Assembly: GCF_052857255.1 (NCBI RefSeq)
Contig: NC_135497.1
Location: forward strand, 181,631,478 to 181,695,477
DNA from: Amblyomma americanum
Lineage: Eukaryota; Arthropoda; Arachnida; Ixodida; Ixodidae
Direction: 5' to 3'
Length of the DNA: 64,000 nt
This document shows positions 10,563 to 22,538 of this stretch, in pieces. Both the position numbers and the translations under genes were made by a program. The notes under the pieces were generated by a model, which saw nothing but the letters and a program-made list of their open reading frames with translations, made no database searches and was not told where the DNA came from. Numbering within the stretch: the stretch's first letter is position 1; every line of letters begins with the position of its first letter.

Positions 10563-11676
10563 CATCTGTCACTTCGCCTCGATGTGCGGCAATGTCGGAT
10601 GCAGTGGTCCTCCAAAGAGCAAACATGGCCATGTGCTCGCATGTTCGCATTAAGAGTGGACAACCCTCTACTTCAGAGATTCTAAGTTTCATCTGGGTAT
10701 GTTGATCCCAGATGAAGACAAGTCCTCTTGTTGAAACATTGGCAAGCACCCTGAGGCTTTCCTCTTCCCTTGTTCACTTTGTGAGTGTTGTGTCAAGAAA
10801 CCGTCTGCCTACTCTCTATCTACTGTGCACTCCTTTTATGGCGAGGTACCTTTCGAGTAAGCCCTAGGATTGCCTTACAAGGTACAGATAACCACATCTT
10901 ATACGGTTATCTTTGTATGTATACACCAGTGGTAAGTCATGAAGGAAATCAAGGGATTTGTATTGTTTAACACTGTATTGTATTGTTTAATGGCATTTTG
11001 CAAAACTGTGTTGCTCTGAATGCTCCTAAGAATAACTTTAGTTCATTCAGGAGCATATATATTGACAGTATCCCTTAAAGGCATGATTGCTCACATTAGC
11101 TCTTGATACCTCACAATATATAGTTTTATGCCTCCAGCATCACTGACTTGCATCACATGTTAAATACAGTAGTAAAATGCTCACTATTAGTTTAAACCAC
11201 TACTCAGCATGGGGCTGTGCACTTTTTGTTGTGTTGCATGAAGTATACTTATGTATGAAACAACTTTTTTCAGCTGCACTTCACATGATTCAAGTTCTAC
11301 CAGAAGAAAGGCTGCAACACAACATTAGTCACTATCTGTTTCTTGCCCAGCACATAACAGGCCATGGTAAGATATGAACAAAAATGGTGCATGTATGTGT
11401 TCTGCACATGCATTTTGTGTACAACCAACACTATAATGCGATTAACTCATGTCATGTAAGAGAAAGCACATAAAGCATTTTTTGTATATATTTTTTTGCA
11501 ATGCATTTTTTGTATGTAGTGCAACATGTTTAAGTTTTAAACTGACCATTTAGCTCACGACTCAGTAACTGCTATATGTGCAGATATTTTATAGACCAAG
11601 TGATTTCCATTAATTCAACCTACACCTTTAATTGACAAGCTCTTGTGTCCTGTTGGGACAGTTAAATAATGTGCAC
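10563..11676. other. No gene seen
   Basis: AT-rich DNA with only short open frames on either strand. No recognised repeat or gene. Confidence 0.4.
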
Positions 11677-11767
11677 TACAGTAAGCATATGCACACATTC
11701 TCATACAGAGGTCTGCCAGGGGGTGGAGAATGTGGTGTGGGTTGGAATGGCGAACTAACCACAGTAA
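11677..11767. repeat. Inverted repeat arm (pairs with 16263-16350)
   Basis: The reverse complement of 16263-16350 matches this stretch with a modest number of substitutions. The shared core is cattctcatacagaggtctg followed by ggagaatgtggtgtgg. The arms lie about 4.5 kb apart and enclose the nested transposons. The family is not recognised. Confidence 0.6.
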
Positions 11768-11998
11768 GCATATTTTCTATTTCTTTGCTTTTTCTAAGCT
11801 TTCTTGCTGCATATGTGGATAGTTGATTTGTACATTTTTTTAGTGTAGAGCGGACACATACAAACATCAACATCAAAGTTAAGCAGACTGCGGTGTCCTC
11901 TTTCCGAGGCTGTTTTTGTGCTGAAAATTTACTGCCAAATTGTTCTCGTAACACTCAAATTTGGCAACTCTGCAATGCTTGCTGCCCAGGTCTTCCTA
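11768..11998. other. No gene seen
   Basis: Short stretch before the TTAA-flanked element. Nothing is recognised. Confidence 0.4.
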
Positions 11999-12868
11999 TT
12001 AAATGGACACTGAGGAGAATGTTATCAATTTTTTATTGTTAGCAAAATCTGATAGTTTGGCATTTCATGGCTTTGTTGCCACTTGTCCGGGCGCAAAAGA
12101 TGCATTTATTTCAAAGAAATTTGGATTCGAAGTTGAAAAGGTTTTTCCCGCAGCTCTGATTCAAACTCAGGGAACTCTTATGATGTCACGGCAACTCTTA
12201 GGACGTCACAGAACGGAGTGACGTGAAACGTGACGTAAACGCAGACTCCGTGATTTCTGATGGCTAGCGGTGCGCTGCGCAACCTTCCTTTGCCAGCCTC
12301 AGAGATTTGTGGTATTCATGAAGTAAGGAAAATTCCTACAAGGTGGCGCCTCGTCCTAGCAAGTCATCACTCTTGTACTTGCGATATAGTGCCTAGAATA
12401 TACTGGCTAGTGTGCTCAGCGCGAGTGGCGCGGTGGCACCAGAAGTGATGCCTGCCGGCGGCGGCCGCATAGCGGCGCTATGGTGCGGGAGGGTGTAGGG
12501 TGAGCGCGCAGCGGTGCGAGACGGTCTCGCGCCGCGCTGCTCAGAGTCGGAAAGGGTGCTGCGCGTTGCTTCAGCTCCCGTTTAATACTTTGTTTTACAT
12601 CTATTTCAGGTGCTTAGGAATAATGTAACGTTTTAGCCTGCTTCGTACAGATTTCCACAGTTTGAAAGCTCAGTACGGGAACCACACGATAACCAAATAA
12701 ACGCACATGCAAGCACAAACGGTTGGTGGAATCCAAACTAAAAAAAACACAAGTTTAACAAAACACAGATTTGGTTTAATGAAGCGAATACAGCATTTTT
12801 AATCAAAGGGGCCAGTGAGAGTGGGGGGTAATGCTTTTTAGCGAACACAAGCTACGAAAAACGTGTAT

Positions 12869-13145
12869 TCAATTGCAGTGGCGCAGCTTTAGAAGTTTTA
12901 GTCGCTCTCGCTGTCCGTCTCGCTCTTTGTTAAGACCCTTGACAAATAATCCAAATCTCAATAGAACATAGAACTTTAGTACAGCTGCCAGTGTTCGCTT
13001 CTGATGCTCGGGGAAACCAAGAGTTGGAAACGTTCGGGAATGTAAAAGGCTGGCAAGCTCAGGTAAGCTTTCCATGTGCAACTTGTTCTTGCTCAAAAAT
13101 GATGTAAAGCTATCTTCCATGAGCTTTACAACACTCGATAAGGCT
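12869..13145 (-). pseudogene. P-type transposase, C-terminal fragment
   Basis: The minus-strand frame at 12869-13120 starts MEDSFTSFLSKNKLHMES and contains FPEHQKRTLAAVLKFYVLLR. It ends in KRERLKLLKLRHCN-like text followed by a stop. This matches the end of P-type transposases, where a helix-rich tail follows the GTP-binding insertion and catalytic domain. It is the continuation of the 13811-14760 fragment beyond the LINE insertion. Confidence 0.8.
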
Positions 13146-13149
13146 TGAC

Positions 13150-13810
13150 TTAATTCAATTCAATTCATTTTCTATGTATACGTGGTGAGGGTAGGGGGAA
13201 AAAAGCCAGAAATTGTATGTGGCTTGACATGCCCCTCGGCCCCTACTATGCAGGGCAGCAGGCAACATACATACACATAAATCATTAGAAAAGACAATGA
13301 GGAAATGAAGCGTACACAAAAAATGGTAAAAAAAGCAACAGAAAAATATACTTCAGAGAAAAACATGTCATTGCTTATTCAAATCAGGTCAACACTTTAT
13401 GGAACGAAAGAGATAAGGAAGTAGTGAAAGCATGGTGAAATCTAAAAAGTAACACATACATCCTGTATATTTTTGCGACATGCTCGTGATACATCCACTT
13501 TTGCAGCATGAAACTTATTTAAAAGACGGGGCAGCGTATTTGCTAGGCTATATGTACCATATATTGTGCGGCATGTTGGAATATACCACAGTTCGCTGTG
13601 TCTGCTACGGTAAACTTGTACATTTAGCGAAAGGTGTGCGGTGTCACGCAAGTAGTTCACATTTTGTCTTAGATCCTTCTTATATCTTTCAGCCAGCCTA
13701 ACATTATACATTTCAGATACTTTTACGGCATTGAACTGGCGGAATAAGTCGCATGTCTTTATATCTGAACCGACGTTGAGTATTGCACGTAGAGCCTTCT
13801 TCTGTAAATG
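13150..13810 (-). mobile_element. 5'-truncated LINE 3' end inserted in the transposase gene
   Basis: On the minus strand, from about 13810, the sequence reads LQKKALRAILNVGSDIK, then FRQFNAVKVSEMYNVRLAER, then a C-terminal LINE region with GTYSLANTLPRLLNKF (13442-13711). A non-coding 3' region ends in aattgaattgaa near 13155. It separates the THFDKGG part of the P transposase from its last part. The pattern is a typical 5'-truncated CR1/L2-like insertion. Confidence 0.75.
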
Positions 13811-14760
13811 AGCCCGCCTTTGTCAAAGTGGGTAGTGAAATATGCATCAGCATTTGTGCTTGCTTCAGCATTGCTTATGCAAAGGTGAGCAGCACACCTG
13901 GGGCAAGCTGTTTTTGCAATAATTGTTCTTGCCACCTAGCCCGCTACATAGTAAAGTAGAGCACTGTTGCTCTTCTTTTATGTGTATCCTGTACGGTCAC
14001 TTTCTGCAACCAGGGTGTCAATTACGTCCTCGGCCTCATCGACCATTCCTCGGTCCATTAAGCTGTCCATAGAATCTAAAACATTCTTAACAGATGTCTA
14101 TACTGGTGTCGCTTGGATTCAGCAGTGCTTGGACATCCTGGGAGCAGTTGCCTCCTCGTGGAGACTTGGCAAGGTTGTAAAATGCCATCAAATTGACAGT
14201 CACCAGGAACTGCGAGGCAGTTGGGTGATCGTTACATCCCGACGATTATGTAATGATCACAGAGAGGTTTTGTAATTTGTCTTGGCTTAAACGGGATGTT
14301 AATATATACTTGAAACCCACATTGGTGCAAGCCTAGAGTGCTTGTTATTGTCACTCTTAACCCAGAAGCTGTACTTTCCGATAGAAAACTACCTCCAGCT
14401 GGTTTAGCATGTTCTTCCCACTTGTCCCGATATCCTAAAAAGTCTTCCAAGAAATGCATCTACGGGCTGCCTAGCTTAAGTGCACGGTTGGTTACTCTGG
14501 AGGTCATTACTCGTATCAAACGATTGATTAGCTTGACAGTCTTCTGTTGGTTGCATCCAAGTGTATATAGTATCCACATGCCGGCGGTGCAGGAAAAGCC
14601 CCTTAATTACCTCATCTCCAAAAAGTTGAAATGCGAGGTCAACCTTCATCTTTTCAAAATTATTTGGTCTTATGTGTGCATCTGTTATTTTCGGCATTGT
14701 AACCACTCCGACAAAGCGACGCGAAACTCGTCTTTTCCTTGCACTGCCGCTTTGCATTTG
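13811..14760 (-). pseudogene. P-type (THAP9-like) transposase, main fragment, broken
   Basis: Read on the minus strand, the pieces follow the order of P-element transposase. KITDAHIRPNNFEKMKVDLA and FQLFGDEV are at about 14700-14630, then MTSRVTNRALKLGSP in a shifted frame, then FLEDFLGYRDKWEEHAKP and GLRVTITSTLG at 14459-14300. SQDKLQNLSVII, a stop, and SSGCNDHPTASQFLVTVN, AFYNLAKSPRGGNCSQDV follow at about 14285-14130. YVAG then VARTIIAKTACPRCA and THFDKGG end it near 13815. Frameshifts and stops are frequent. The conserved SQDxLxN and LAKSPRGGNCS blocks make the family assignment firm. Confidence 0.85.
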
Positions 14761-15230
14761 ACATCGTGCTGCGCCACTAGCATTTGTTTCGCGAACTTAC
14801 GAAACTTCGCGCTTGATGACAGAGCAGCCACAAGACATGCACAGAAGTAGGAGGGCCGCAAAACAACCACTAAAACACATGGAAATCTCATACACGCGCC
14901 AAAACCAACGGCGACCAGTCAGCGCAGCGAGCGGAGCTGCGACTGTGGCACCCTCCCAACGAGCAGCGCCCTCTATTGACAGTAGTGGGCAGGCATCACG
15001 GAAGGAGCCACCCTCTCACATAGTGCGGGGCATGCGCTGAGCACACTAGCCAGTATATTCTAGGCACTATACTTGTGAGATTGGCCTGTGGCGGCGATAC
15101 CTGTATTTTGGTTCTTGTTATTTTCTACATTACAAGAGCTTTGTTTTCAGTAAGAGTGGCGTTTTTGTGATCAGGAGCTGCTATTCTATCGATACAAGCC
15201 AACTCCAATTTCTCCTCAGTGTCCCTTTAA

Positions 15231-15439
15231 TGTGGTCCAGGTCATTGGAAATTGATGGGCAAGCACCGGTGGCATGAATTACTAGCAAAGTGATCGTGGG
15301 CCTTGATGTTCGTGTCTAAACTTTTGGCGGAGTAGTGCAATAGAGCAGCATGTTTTCAAATATCAAAACGTGTGGTTTGACAGAGGTGCAGATGCCCTTG
15401 TACCATTAAAATCCATCATGAAGTTCATCTTGTTGCCCT
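15231..15439. other. No gene seen
   Basis: Flank of the TTAA-type element. Nothing is recognised. Confidence 0.4.
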
Positions 15440-15645
15440 AAGAGACCATTGGTGATTCATTCTCTGCATCGTATGCCCTGCCCAGGTCCATTTTCTTCTT
15501 TTAATTTCTGCCAGAGTATTGACAATTTAGGCTTGTTCTGGAATCATTGTTGCCATAGTCCAGTCTTACCACTGACATTTTCATCTCTGTGGCCTACTAT
15601 TCTTCCTGCATTTAATCTCAAGCCTCATTGTTAGCATCAAAGTTT
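15440..15645 (-). mobile_element. Possible decayed RTE-like LINE fragment
   Basis: The text around 15450-15520 (ctctgcatcgtatgccctgc, ccaggtccattttcttcttt) resembles the reverse complement of the region downstream of the RTE-like reverse transcriptase seen at 9300-9480. The similarity is partial and was judged by eye, so the call is weak. Confidence 0.35.
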
Positions 15646-16262
15646 CAAGATGTGGCTTTTCTTTTGAGCAACATCATTAGGCTGCTTCAGAACACAAGAA
15701 TGCCTACCGAGTTCACTACAGGCGATTCTGTATCTCCTGATAATTTCTTTCTCGTGGTCTAGCTCTCCAAACTCTACTTGGCTTACATAGAGCTCTCTTA
15801 CCACTTCTAATGTTCCTCTACTCATCATAGGGTGTTGGTTCCTTTCGAAACTATTGGACGTCACTTGTGGTTTCTGGTTACTCTTTTTATGCCCGCAGTT
15901 CTTTCTCTGCTTAGGTCCTCAAGCATACCATACTCGTAGATACTTAACAGCACCATCAACAAATCGGAGCTTACTTGCTGTCTGCTTCCTACTGCTTATA
16001 TTTCGCTCCTGCATACTCTCTTTGCTTGTTGCTGCTTTTAGGTTTCCTCCATGACTTTCTGTTTGCTCAATCTTGGCCTTGATGTATTTTCTTCTGCTGC
16101 TTAGCTTCGAATTATTGGCTAGGTTTGATGGTTCTGCTCCTTCTATGTTCACTGTGAGGTTTGAGAGTTTCATGCTTTGTTATTTCTTATATCTTTTTCT
16201 TCTCGAGGTTTTATATTCTCTAGCTACCCTACCTCTTGCTTTTCACTTGTTCACTTCTTGAT
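15646..16262. other. Unrecognised stretch with two minus-strand frames
   Basis: Two minus-strand frames (15637-15864 and 15919-16173) encode charged peptides (for example SRGTLEVVRELYVSQ and SSRRKYIKAKIEQTESHG). They look like transposon-derived coding remnants. No family is recognised. Confidence 0.3.
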
Positions 16263-16350
16263 TATTGTGGTAAGTTCACCATTCAAAACCACACCACATT
16301 CTCCGCCGTCTGGCAGACCTCTGTATGAGAATGCATGCATATGGTTCACA
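16263..16350. repeat. Inverted repeat arm (pairs with 11677-11767)
   Basis: This is the reverse-complement partner of 11677-11767. It contains ccacaccacattctccgc and cagacctctgtatgagaatg. Confidence 0.6.
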
Positions 16351-16945
16351 CCAGTTCTCCTGACTGCTGTGATATGTAATGCCTAATAGCTTCGTAAACA
16401 GTACAGCTAGTCCAGCTACAGCTCGAACAGCAAGGTCCGGAGATTCTTAGCGCCCTCCACTGCGTCGCAGTTCTGGCTGTGATTTATTCAATAACTGCTG
16501 AAGGTAAAGAATCAAACAAATTTAAGCTTTATTTATGACCAAAATAACTGTTTAGCAAAGCAGAATTGTGGAACTTGAGGAATTATTTGAAGGAAAACAA
16601 ACATTTGTAGCTTTGACATGCTGTAAACAAGGTTACCTGAAGAAAGCGAGATTAAAGGTTCCTAAGGCAGTTAATTATTTGTGGTTTTCTGTTCGATCTG
16701 TACACAGGACTATTCACAGACATGACAATGGCCATCATTAGTTGCTTGTGGAGAAGACCTAAAGGCTGCTACGCGTGTCCAGTCACCTTATCCTCACCAG
16801 ATCTGGTCTGCACCACTGAAGCTACGTGCTGGACAACAAAATGGCACCAATGACATTTGAATACCTCCTACCCAGTTGTATACATTTGCAGTGGTGAACT
16901 GCCTCCCTGACACACCAGTGTTTATCTGCCTCCTCATTTTGGTGT
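16351..16945. other. No gene seen
   Basis: No recognised gene or repeat. Confidence 0.4.
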
Positions 16946-17195
16946 ATTTGTAACTCAGTGGTTATGGTGTTCGGCTGCTGACCTGAAAGATGTGGGTTCA
17001 ACCCTGCCTGCGGCGGTCGCATTTCGATGCAGGTAAAATGCTAGAGGTCCATGTACTGGGCAGTGTCAGTGAAATATTGTGCACTGACGTTTTACAGTAC
17101 ATGGGGTCCAGGTGGTCAAAATTATCCGGAGCCCTCCACTACGGCGTCCCTCACAGTCTGAGTCACTTTGGGATGTTAAACCTCGCAAGTCAAAT
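16946..17195 (+). mobile_element. tRNA-derived SINE, decayed variant, copy B
   Basis: An A-box-like region (actcagtggttatggtgttc) and a B box (gggttcaaccc) are followed by SINE body blocks: ctagaggtccatgtactggg, gtggtcaaaattatccggag and ccctccactacggcgtccc. The element is older than copy A, lacks the first bases of the head and has no clear target duplication. Confidence 0.75.
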
Positions 17196-20100
17196 CATAA
17201 ATGGGACTTTTTTCAGGACGAAAAAATAATCAAGAGACCAGCTGCTTAATTGGAACTGCTACTTTCTTTCAGTGTACTAAAATGTATTGCAAACAGCTAT
17301 GCTAGTATAGTTCCAGTGTGGCCAAAATGTTGCAGCATCTTATTAGGCATTTTTCAGGGAAGTGCTGCCATATATGCATTTTCCTCCTCAGTGCATCTGT
17401 GATAATTTTGGGGGGTTTTGCTATTTGTGCAGGGCAAGTGTTCCTCTCAAGACTTCATAGGCTTAATGCTACTGCTCACTGCATAGATCAAGGGGCAGGT
17501 ATATCTGGGCCAACAGACAATAAATGCTGCATGGCCTTCATGTCATCTTTACCACTTTAATCAAGTGTGTATTCTATGCCGAGCTGCAGCGGTATGGTAC
17601 TATAATTGCTTTCAGCTCACAGGCCTGCTGTGCTGTGCAACCCTTTCATGTGGTGGCACATCATCAGTGCAGCTCATGGTAGCTGCTGTTGCTTAGCTTG
17701 CCTACATTTTACACATACAAGCACTCCCTTCTGCTAGCATCTGACACTCCTCAAATCACTTATGGACCTCCTTCACCCCGCGACTTCACGAAGATGCGGT
17801 GGCGCTGATGTTAGCAGCGACTTTCGCATGGTAGGCAAAACAAGTTCTGCTTGCCCATGCCTACCGCAGCTGCCGCAGCTACCGGCGGCTGCTTCAAGCC
17901 TGTGCACTGCAGAAGCAGCATGTATTGACCAGCTGCGTCACTGCTGGATCCGCGTAGTAGCATAAAAAATATTAAATTAGCCTCGATAGGTTTCTCGCGC
18001 ATAAATGCCGCATTCGGAAACTGGCTAACAGGCATTGGGCCACGGTAGTAAAGTGCGAAGTCTGGGAGTCGATAGGCACTGCCACTCAATGCACTTAATA
18101 GCATGCAAGTTACTGCGTTCATTCACCTGAACTTCAGGATAGTAGGCTGATAATTGCTCATGGAAAAAAAAGACTTATGCAGCTGCACACGTACTTATCA
18201 CCTTGAGCCGGAGTGCACGGGGCGCCGACAGGTTCACTCGCCCCCAAGGAATGTGTTTTTTTATTAATAGCGCACCATGTTTTAATGGCGCGTTTTATGA
18301 CATTTAATATTTGCTTGAAACTGTTTCTTTATATGACGATGTAATTATTTCATTCGAGTAGAAAGAAGTCTGGTAAGTTGTGTCAACTTGCGCGGTCGCG
18401 TTGGTGTGCTTAGAATAGCGTACCTTTAGTGTGCTAAATGCCATATGCTTTTTCATTGCATCATGCATGTGTCATGTTTCATGAGGTAGTACATGATCGC
18501 GAAGCTTGTTTGGAAAGAAGCAGCCGCAGGCGTGCCACTAACAGACACGTGGCGAGATTGAGAGGGGACGCGGATATGAAAAGTGTTTTCATTATTCATG
18601 CATGCGATATGTAACTAAACTTGGTGAAAATATGAAATTCCTACGCTAGTTTCAGTAATTCCTTTTATTTATAGCTATACCTGGTGCAGTTCTGGGTAAT
18701 TATAATTAACACCGTCGTCAAGTCCCCCCAAGGTCTCAAATAATTGAGTAGATAGTGCGCAGTTTTTTTATGCCAGCATGTGCATAAAGCCCTGTTCTGT
18801 ATGATGACGCGATTAGTTCATTTTCTATATGATCAGTACTTATGCATGCATAGTTACATGAAAACGTTTCTTACAAAAAATAACTAACACAGTACTGCAC
18901 GTGTAGGGAAAAATCGAGAGATTTATTACGCTCCTCAACGTCTCAGGAATAGTTTTCGACAAATGGAATCATTTGATTTTCATGCGAATTACGAAGGTGA
19001 ATTATCCAGTCGCAGAAAATGTGAGAGGCCACAAAACGAACCTTAAAGTTTATTCCTTCGTTTATGGCATCTTCGCTTTCGCTTTGGTCAAGGAAATGCG
19101 GCACTGAAATCAAAGAAATTTCCTCACAATTTTTGATGACCACAGTTCTAAAAAGCGTAATTTATAAATTTGTACTCAATATTTTGCTATAATTTTTCGT
19201 CACGAAACTAGACTTCAGGGCTAGGAAAGAAAATAATTCTAGAAATCAAAAATTTTCACCAAATCTACCAGCTTAACAAGAGGACAAGTCGGCCTGGCTG
19301 GTGCGTGGTCATGCGGCTAAAAACAGCGCTAAGCGAGACAGGAGATCAGGGACACGACGCTGTTCCCACTTTTCGCACAGCACGACACGTACGTATGTCA
19401 GCAGACGATGAGCACATGTCTGCTCCGACGAAACAAGGCCAGCGCTTCCCCTCACTATTGTCCTAGTGCAGAGTGCAAAACTAGTGCAGTGACACTAGTG
19501 CAGAGTGTCAAAACTTGTTTTATTCAATGCCTAGCGCATAAATAAACGGCAGGAACGCTTTCTACATGTTTACTACTAGCCATATATACAATACAGTGGC
19601 AAACTATTTCTTTTTATAGGCCGCACGTGGCCAACGCGAGCTCGTGTACTTCAACAAATTACTAACTTGGAAGCATCGACCATTGCTATGATTCGCAGAA
19701 ACTGGAAACGCGCCTACAAGCCTTGAAAACCCGCGCTCAATACCTATCCGCGACGCCACTCCCCGACCTTTTGCCTACCACGAGCTCGCTAGCGACTGCA
19801 GCGCCACCTCGTTTGTTTACAAACATGCAGGAGGTCTATACAAGAAACTGCTTAGCAGCTTTTGCACATGGTTGCTGGCTTTCTGATGAGCATCGTCAGG
19901 AACCAGTAACAATGGGCAAGAGCTGAAGATGCGGTTAAGCTAACCATTATGACCGCCATCGCCACCCGTAACTGGGTGCTAACACTAATAACGTTAAAGC
20001 TGTATGGTACCAGCAACGGAATTCTACTGAATTTACCATTGTTACCTTCTTATTGCAGAAACATTATGAGATTGTTATTTGTGGTGTGGAACGTTGCTAA

Positions 20101-20281
20101 AAATGTTATCTCAGGGTCAAAAAAGGAAACTAGCAACTTCCAGGTAACGTTACTGAAGTAATAATCATAAACAACAATCACAAGTACAAACTGCGAAAAT
20201 AAAAAAAACTGATAATAAAAACACTTGTACAAAACAGAAGAATGTATTATACAAATACCACTACAAATTCAAAAATCACTA
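17196..20281. other. 3 kb without recognised features
   Basis: Only short open frames on both strands, with AT-rich composition from 18250 to 20280. No LINE, SINE, LTR or gene pattern was recognised by reading. A short G+C-richer part lies at 17750-18130 (minus-strand frame 17811-18122, Leu/Ala/Pro-rich), without a family. Confidence 0.4.
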
Positions 20282-20381
20282 CTAAATTTTTGGGTAGTAG
20301 CCGTTTGTAGAATTATTATTGAATATTTCATTATGTGGCAACGTTAGATGACTGAAGAATAAAGGATCGATATGAGGGATT

Positions 20382-20490
20382 TGTAATGGGACCAACTGGC
20401 AGGAGTTCAAGCAGCGCAGAGAAGAGGTACACGAAGTGCAGCTGTGATTCTCGAGTGACGCCTGTGAGTGTGTCCGTCGTGCCGCCATCT
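20382..20490 (+). repeat. Partial LTR, inverted relative to its element
   Basis: The plus strand starts tgtaatgggaccaactggc and continues to gccgccatctg. It matches, with few changes, the beginning of the LTR that reads on the minus strand from 22690. The element itself runs on the minus strand, so a normal 3' LTR should read in the minus direction here. It reads in the plus direction instead. Confidence 0.65.
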
Positions 20491-21053
20491 GACTATCGGA
20501 GAACTCGGACGCAAGAGCAGGATCCAGTTCTTCAGTAAAGTCTAGGCATTCGCCGCGAAGAACAGACGACTGGCATGAAAATGGGTTGGTGACATAGATA
20601 GCGCAGTGGCCGTCAGAAATCGTGAAAACGGCGTATGGAATCGGAAGGCGCTGATGGCGGGTGGCGGCTGTGGTGGGTGTGAAAAGAACAGGGCTGCTGA
20701 GGGAAGAGTCAGGGTGGAGCGGAACGAGGGCAGAACAGAAGGGAGGTATGTCGGTGTCGGCGGCTACTAGAAGCTTAACGGAGCGCACAGGCACGTCACA
20801 CAATGACACATTACGCACGGGAGAGAGCTCAAGTTCATTACGGGCACAATCAATCACTGCGCGGTAGGTCGAGAGGAAGTCGCAGCCAAGGATGACATTG
20901 TGGGAGCAGGCGCCGAGCACAACAAACTCGATTGTATAGGCGACGTCCTTAATAGAAACGTGGACCGTGCAGGCTGCGATGGGGTGGATGCACTGAGATG
21001 TGGCCGTACGTAGTGAAAAGCAGGACAGCGGCGTTGTCACCTTACGAAGTTTT
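20490..21053 (-). pseudogene. Gypsy-like pol remnant downstream of the protease
   Basis: The minus-strand frame 20282-21040 starts MTTPLSCFSLRTATSQC. It contains FVVLGACSHNVILGCDFLST, the conserved ILGxDFL block of retropepsins, and continues with RLPIPYAVFTISDGHCAIYV, the linker typical of the region before the reverse transcriptase. After SDSQMAAR it runs straight into LTR sequence. The whole reverse transcriptase, RNase H and integrase part of pol is missing. Confidence 0.75.
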
Positions 21054-22460
21054 CAGCGAAGGGCATCACTAATTACTGACATGGCAGCACCTGTGTCGAC
21101 GAGCGCGAGAACGGGGACGCCTTCAACAGACACCTCAATGACGTTAGCAGGAGGAAACGGAGAACTTATCGAGTTCGCAAAACACGCAGTTCTTGCCTCC
21201 GGAACTGCGGCATTCAGTTTTCCTCTGGGAGGGGCTCCGGGTGGCGGAGCATCAGAGAGATGGAACGTCGTCGAGGAAGGCGAGCGGCGAGTAGGGTACT
21301 GAGAGCGAAGCGTAGATGAGCCAGAAGAGAGATTATGCAAGGGCGGCACAGAATCATAGCAGAACGTGCGCACAGCACCCCCAGAACAAGCAGATCGCTG
21401 ACGGCAAAGACTTGCGACGTGGCCCGGGAGACCACAAGAGTAGCATATTGGTCAATTGTCATCGGTACGCCAAGGGTTCGTAGGGTGTCGGCGGGGTCGA
21501 CGATGCAGAGCTGGCGGCGGTGGCATGGAGGGCGGCGGAGCATAAAAGGCCGGGCTGCTATGGTAGGCGGCAGAGGTGGGCGAGCACCGTGTACTGGCGA
21601 CTGCTTCAGCATAGGTGAGCGGGGCTGCCACAGGGGGAGGTGGGGGGCTGGGTGGCAGAACTGCAGCAACCTGCTCTTGAATAGTGGATAGTGGGTGCGA
21701 GGATAGTGGGCGCGAGGGATGGCGCCAAGTCGGGCGGAGGGCAGACGGGGTCGGGAATGTGATGCAGCAGAGAAAGCTGGCGAGTGACTTCTTCGCGGAC
21801 GAAGTCTTTGACCTGCTGCATGAACAGGGACTGCTCAGAAGATGAGCCACCAAGGGCCAAGCCAGCGAGACCCTCTGCAGGCGCGCCGGACTGCCGCGTA
21901 GTTGCGCGTTGCTTTCGGAGTTCGTTGTAACTCTGGCACAGCTGGATGACGGTAGCGACAGAGCTGGCGTTCTTCGCCAGGAGCATATGAACAACGTCAT
22001 CGGCGATCCCTTTAAGGATGTGGTTGACTTTATCAGTTTCGATCATGGACGGGTTGACACGCTTGCACAAGTCAACAATATCTTCGATGTAACTAGTGAA
22101 TGTCTCGGCAGGGAGCTGAGCTCGAGCTCGAAGGCGTTGCTTGGCGCGTAGTTTCCGGGTAGCGGGGCGGCCAAAAACGTCGGCGAAGCTTGTTTTAAAG
22201 GAGGACAATGTGGGAAGATCGGCCTCATGGTTGTGAAAGCAGAGGTTGGCAACGTCCGTTGGGTAGAAGACGACGTTGCTAAGTTTAACGGAATTGTCCC
22301 ACTGATTGTAAGTGCTGACTCGCTCGTAGGAGGCCAGCCAATAGTCGACGTCCTGGTCGTCGGTGCCACTAAATGGAGAAGGGTCGTGCTGGCGCTGCAC
22401 CCCGGAACAGAGGACGGTGGTAGGGATGGGCTGCGATGCTTCGCGCGGACCTTCTGGCAT
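21053..22460 (-). pseudogene. Ty3/gypsy-like gag and protease, broken
   Basis: The gag frame begins at 22460 (MPEGPREASQPIP) and carries the capsid-like text FSGTDDQDVDYWLASYERVS, LRARAQLPAETFTSYIEDIV and DLCKRVNPSM. A frame change follows near 21700. Then come a stop and a CCHC zinc knuckle, CYSCGLPGHVASLC, at about 21448-21404. The protease has the active-site text LALVDTGAAMSVIS near 21080. Gag packages the retroelement RNA and the protease cleaves the polyprotein. The stop before the knuckle and the frame changes make this copy non-functional. Confidence 0.8.
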
Positions 22461-22538
22461 GCTTGCAGGAACGAGAAGCGTTCCGCTTCGAAGTTCCAGG
22501 ATGAGGACCGGGAAGAGAACCGAGGCACCTCCATCAAG

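Larger units (their letters stand above)
12385..15070 (-). mobile_element. P-superfamily DNA transposon, degenerate
   Basis: A perfect 37-bp inverted repeat bounds the element: 12386-12422 begins atagtgcctagaatatactg, and 15034-15070 is its complement. The 8-mers acttgcga (12377-12384) and acttgtga (15071-15078) flank it, a one-mismatch 8-bp target duplication as expected for P elements. Inside, on the minus strand, lies a broken THAP9/P-type transposase. The N-terminal part, where a THAP zinc-finger domain would be expected, is missing. A LINE fragment interrupts the 3' part. The element is therefore dead. Confidence 0.85.
12003..15226. mobile_element. TTAA-flanked DNA element hosting a P-type transposon
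   Basis: TTAA at 11999-12002 and 15227-15230 flanks ends that are inverted copies: ggacactgaggagaa on the left, and ttctcctcagtgtcc on the right. Without the nested P element (12385-15070 plus one 8-bp duplication) the host element would be only about 530 bases, a non-autonomous TTAA-type element. Rejoining the outer flanks gives tcttcctaTTAAtgtggtcc, a simple pre-insertion site. The outer arms carry no coding capacity. Confidence 0.8.
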
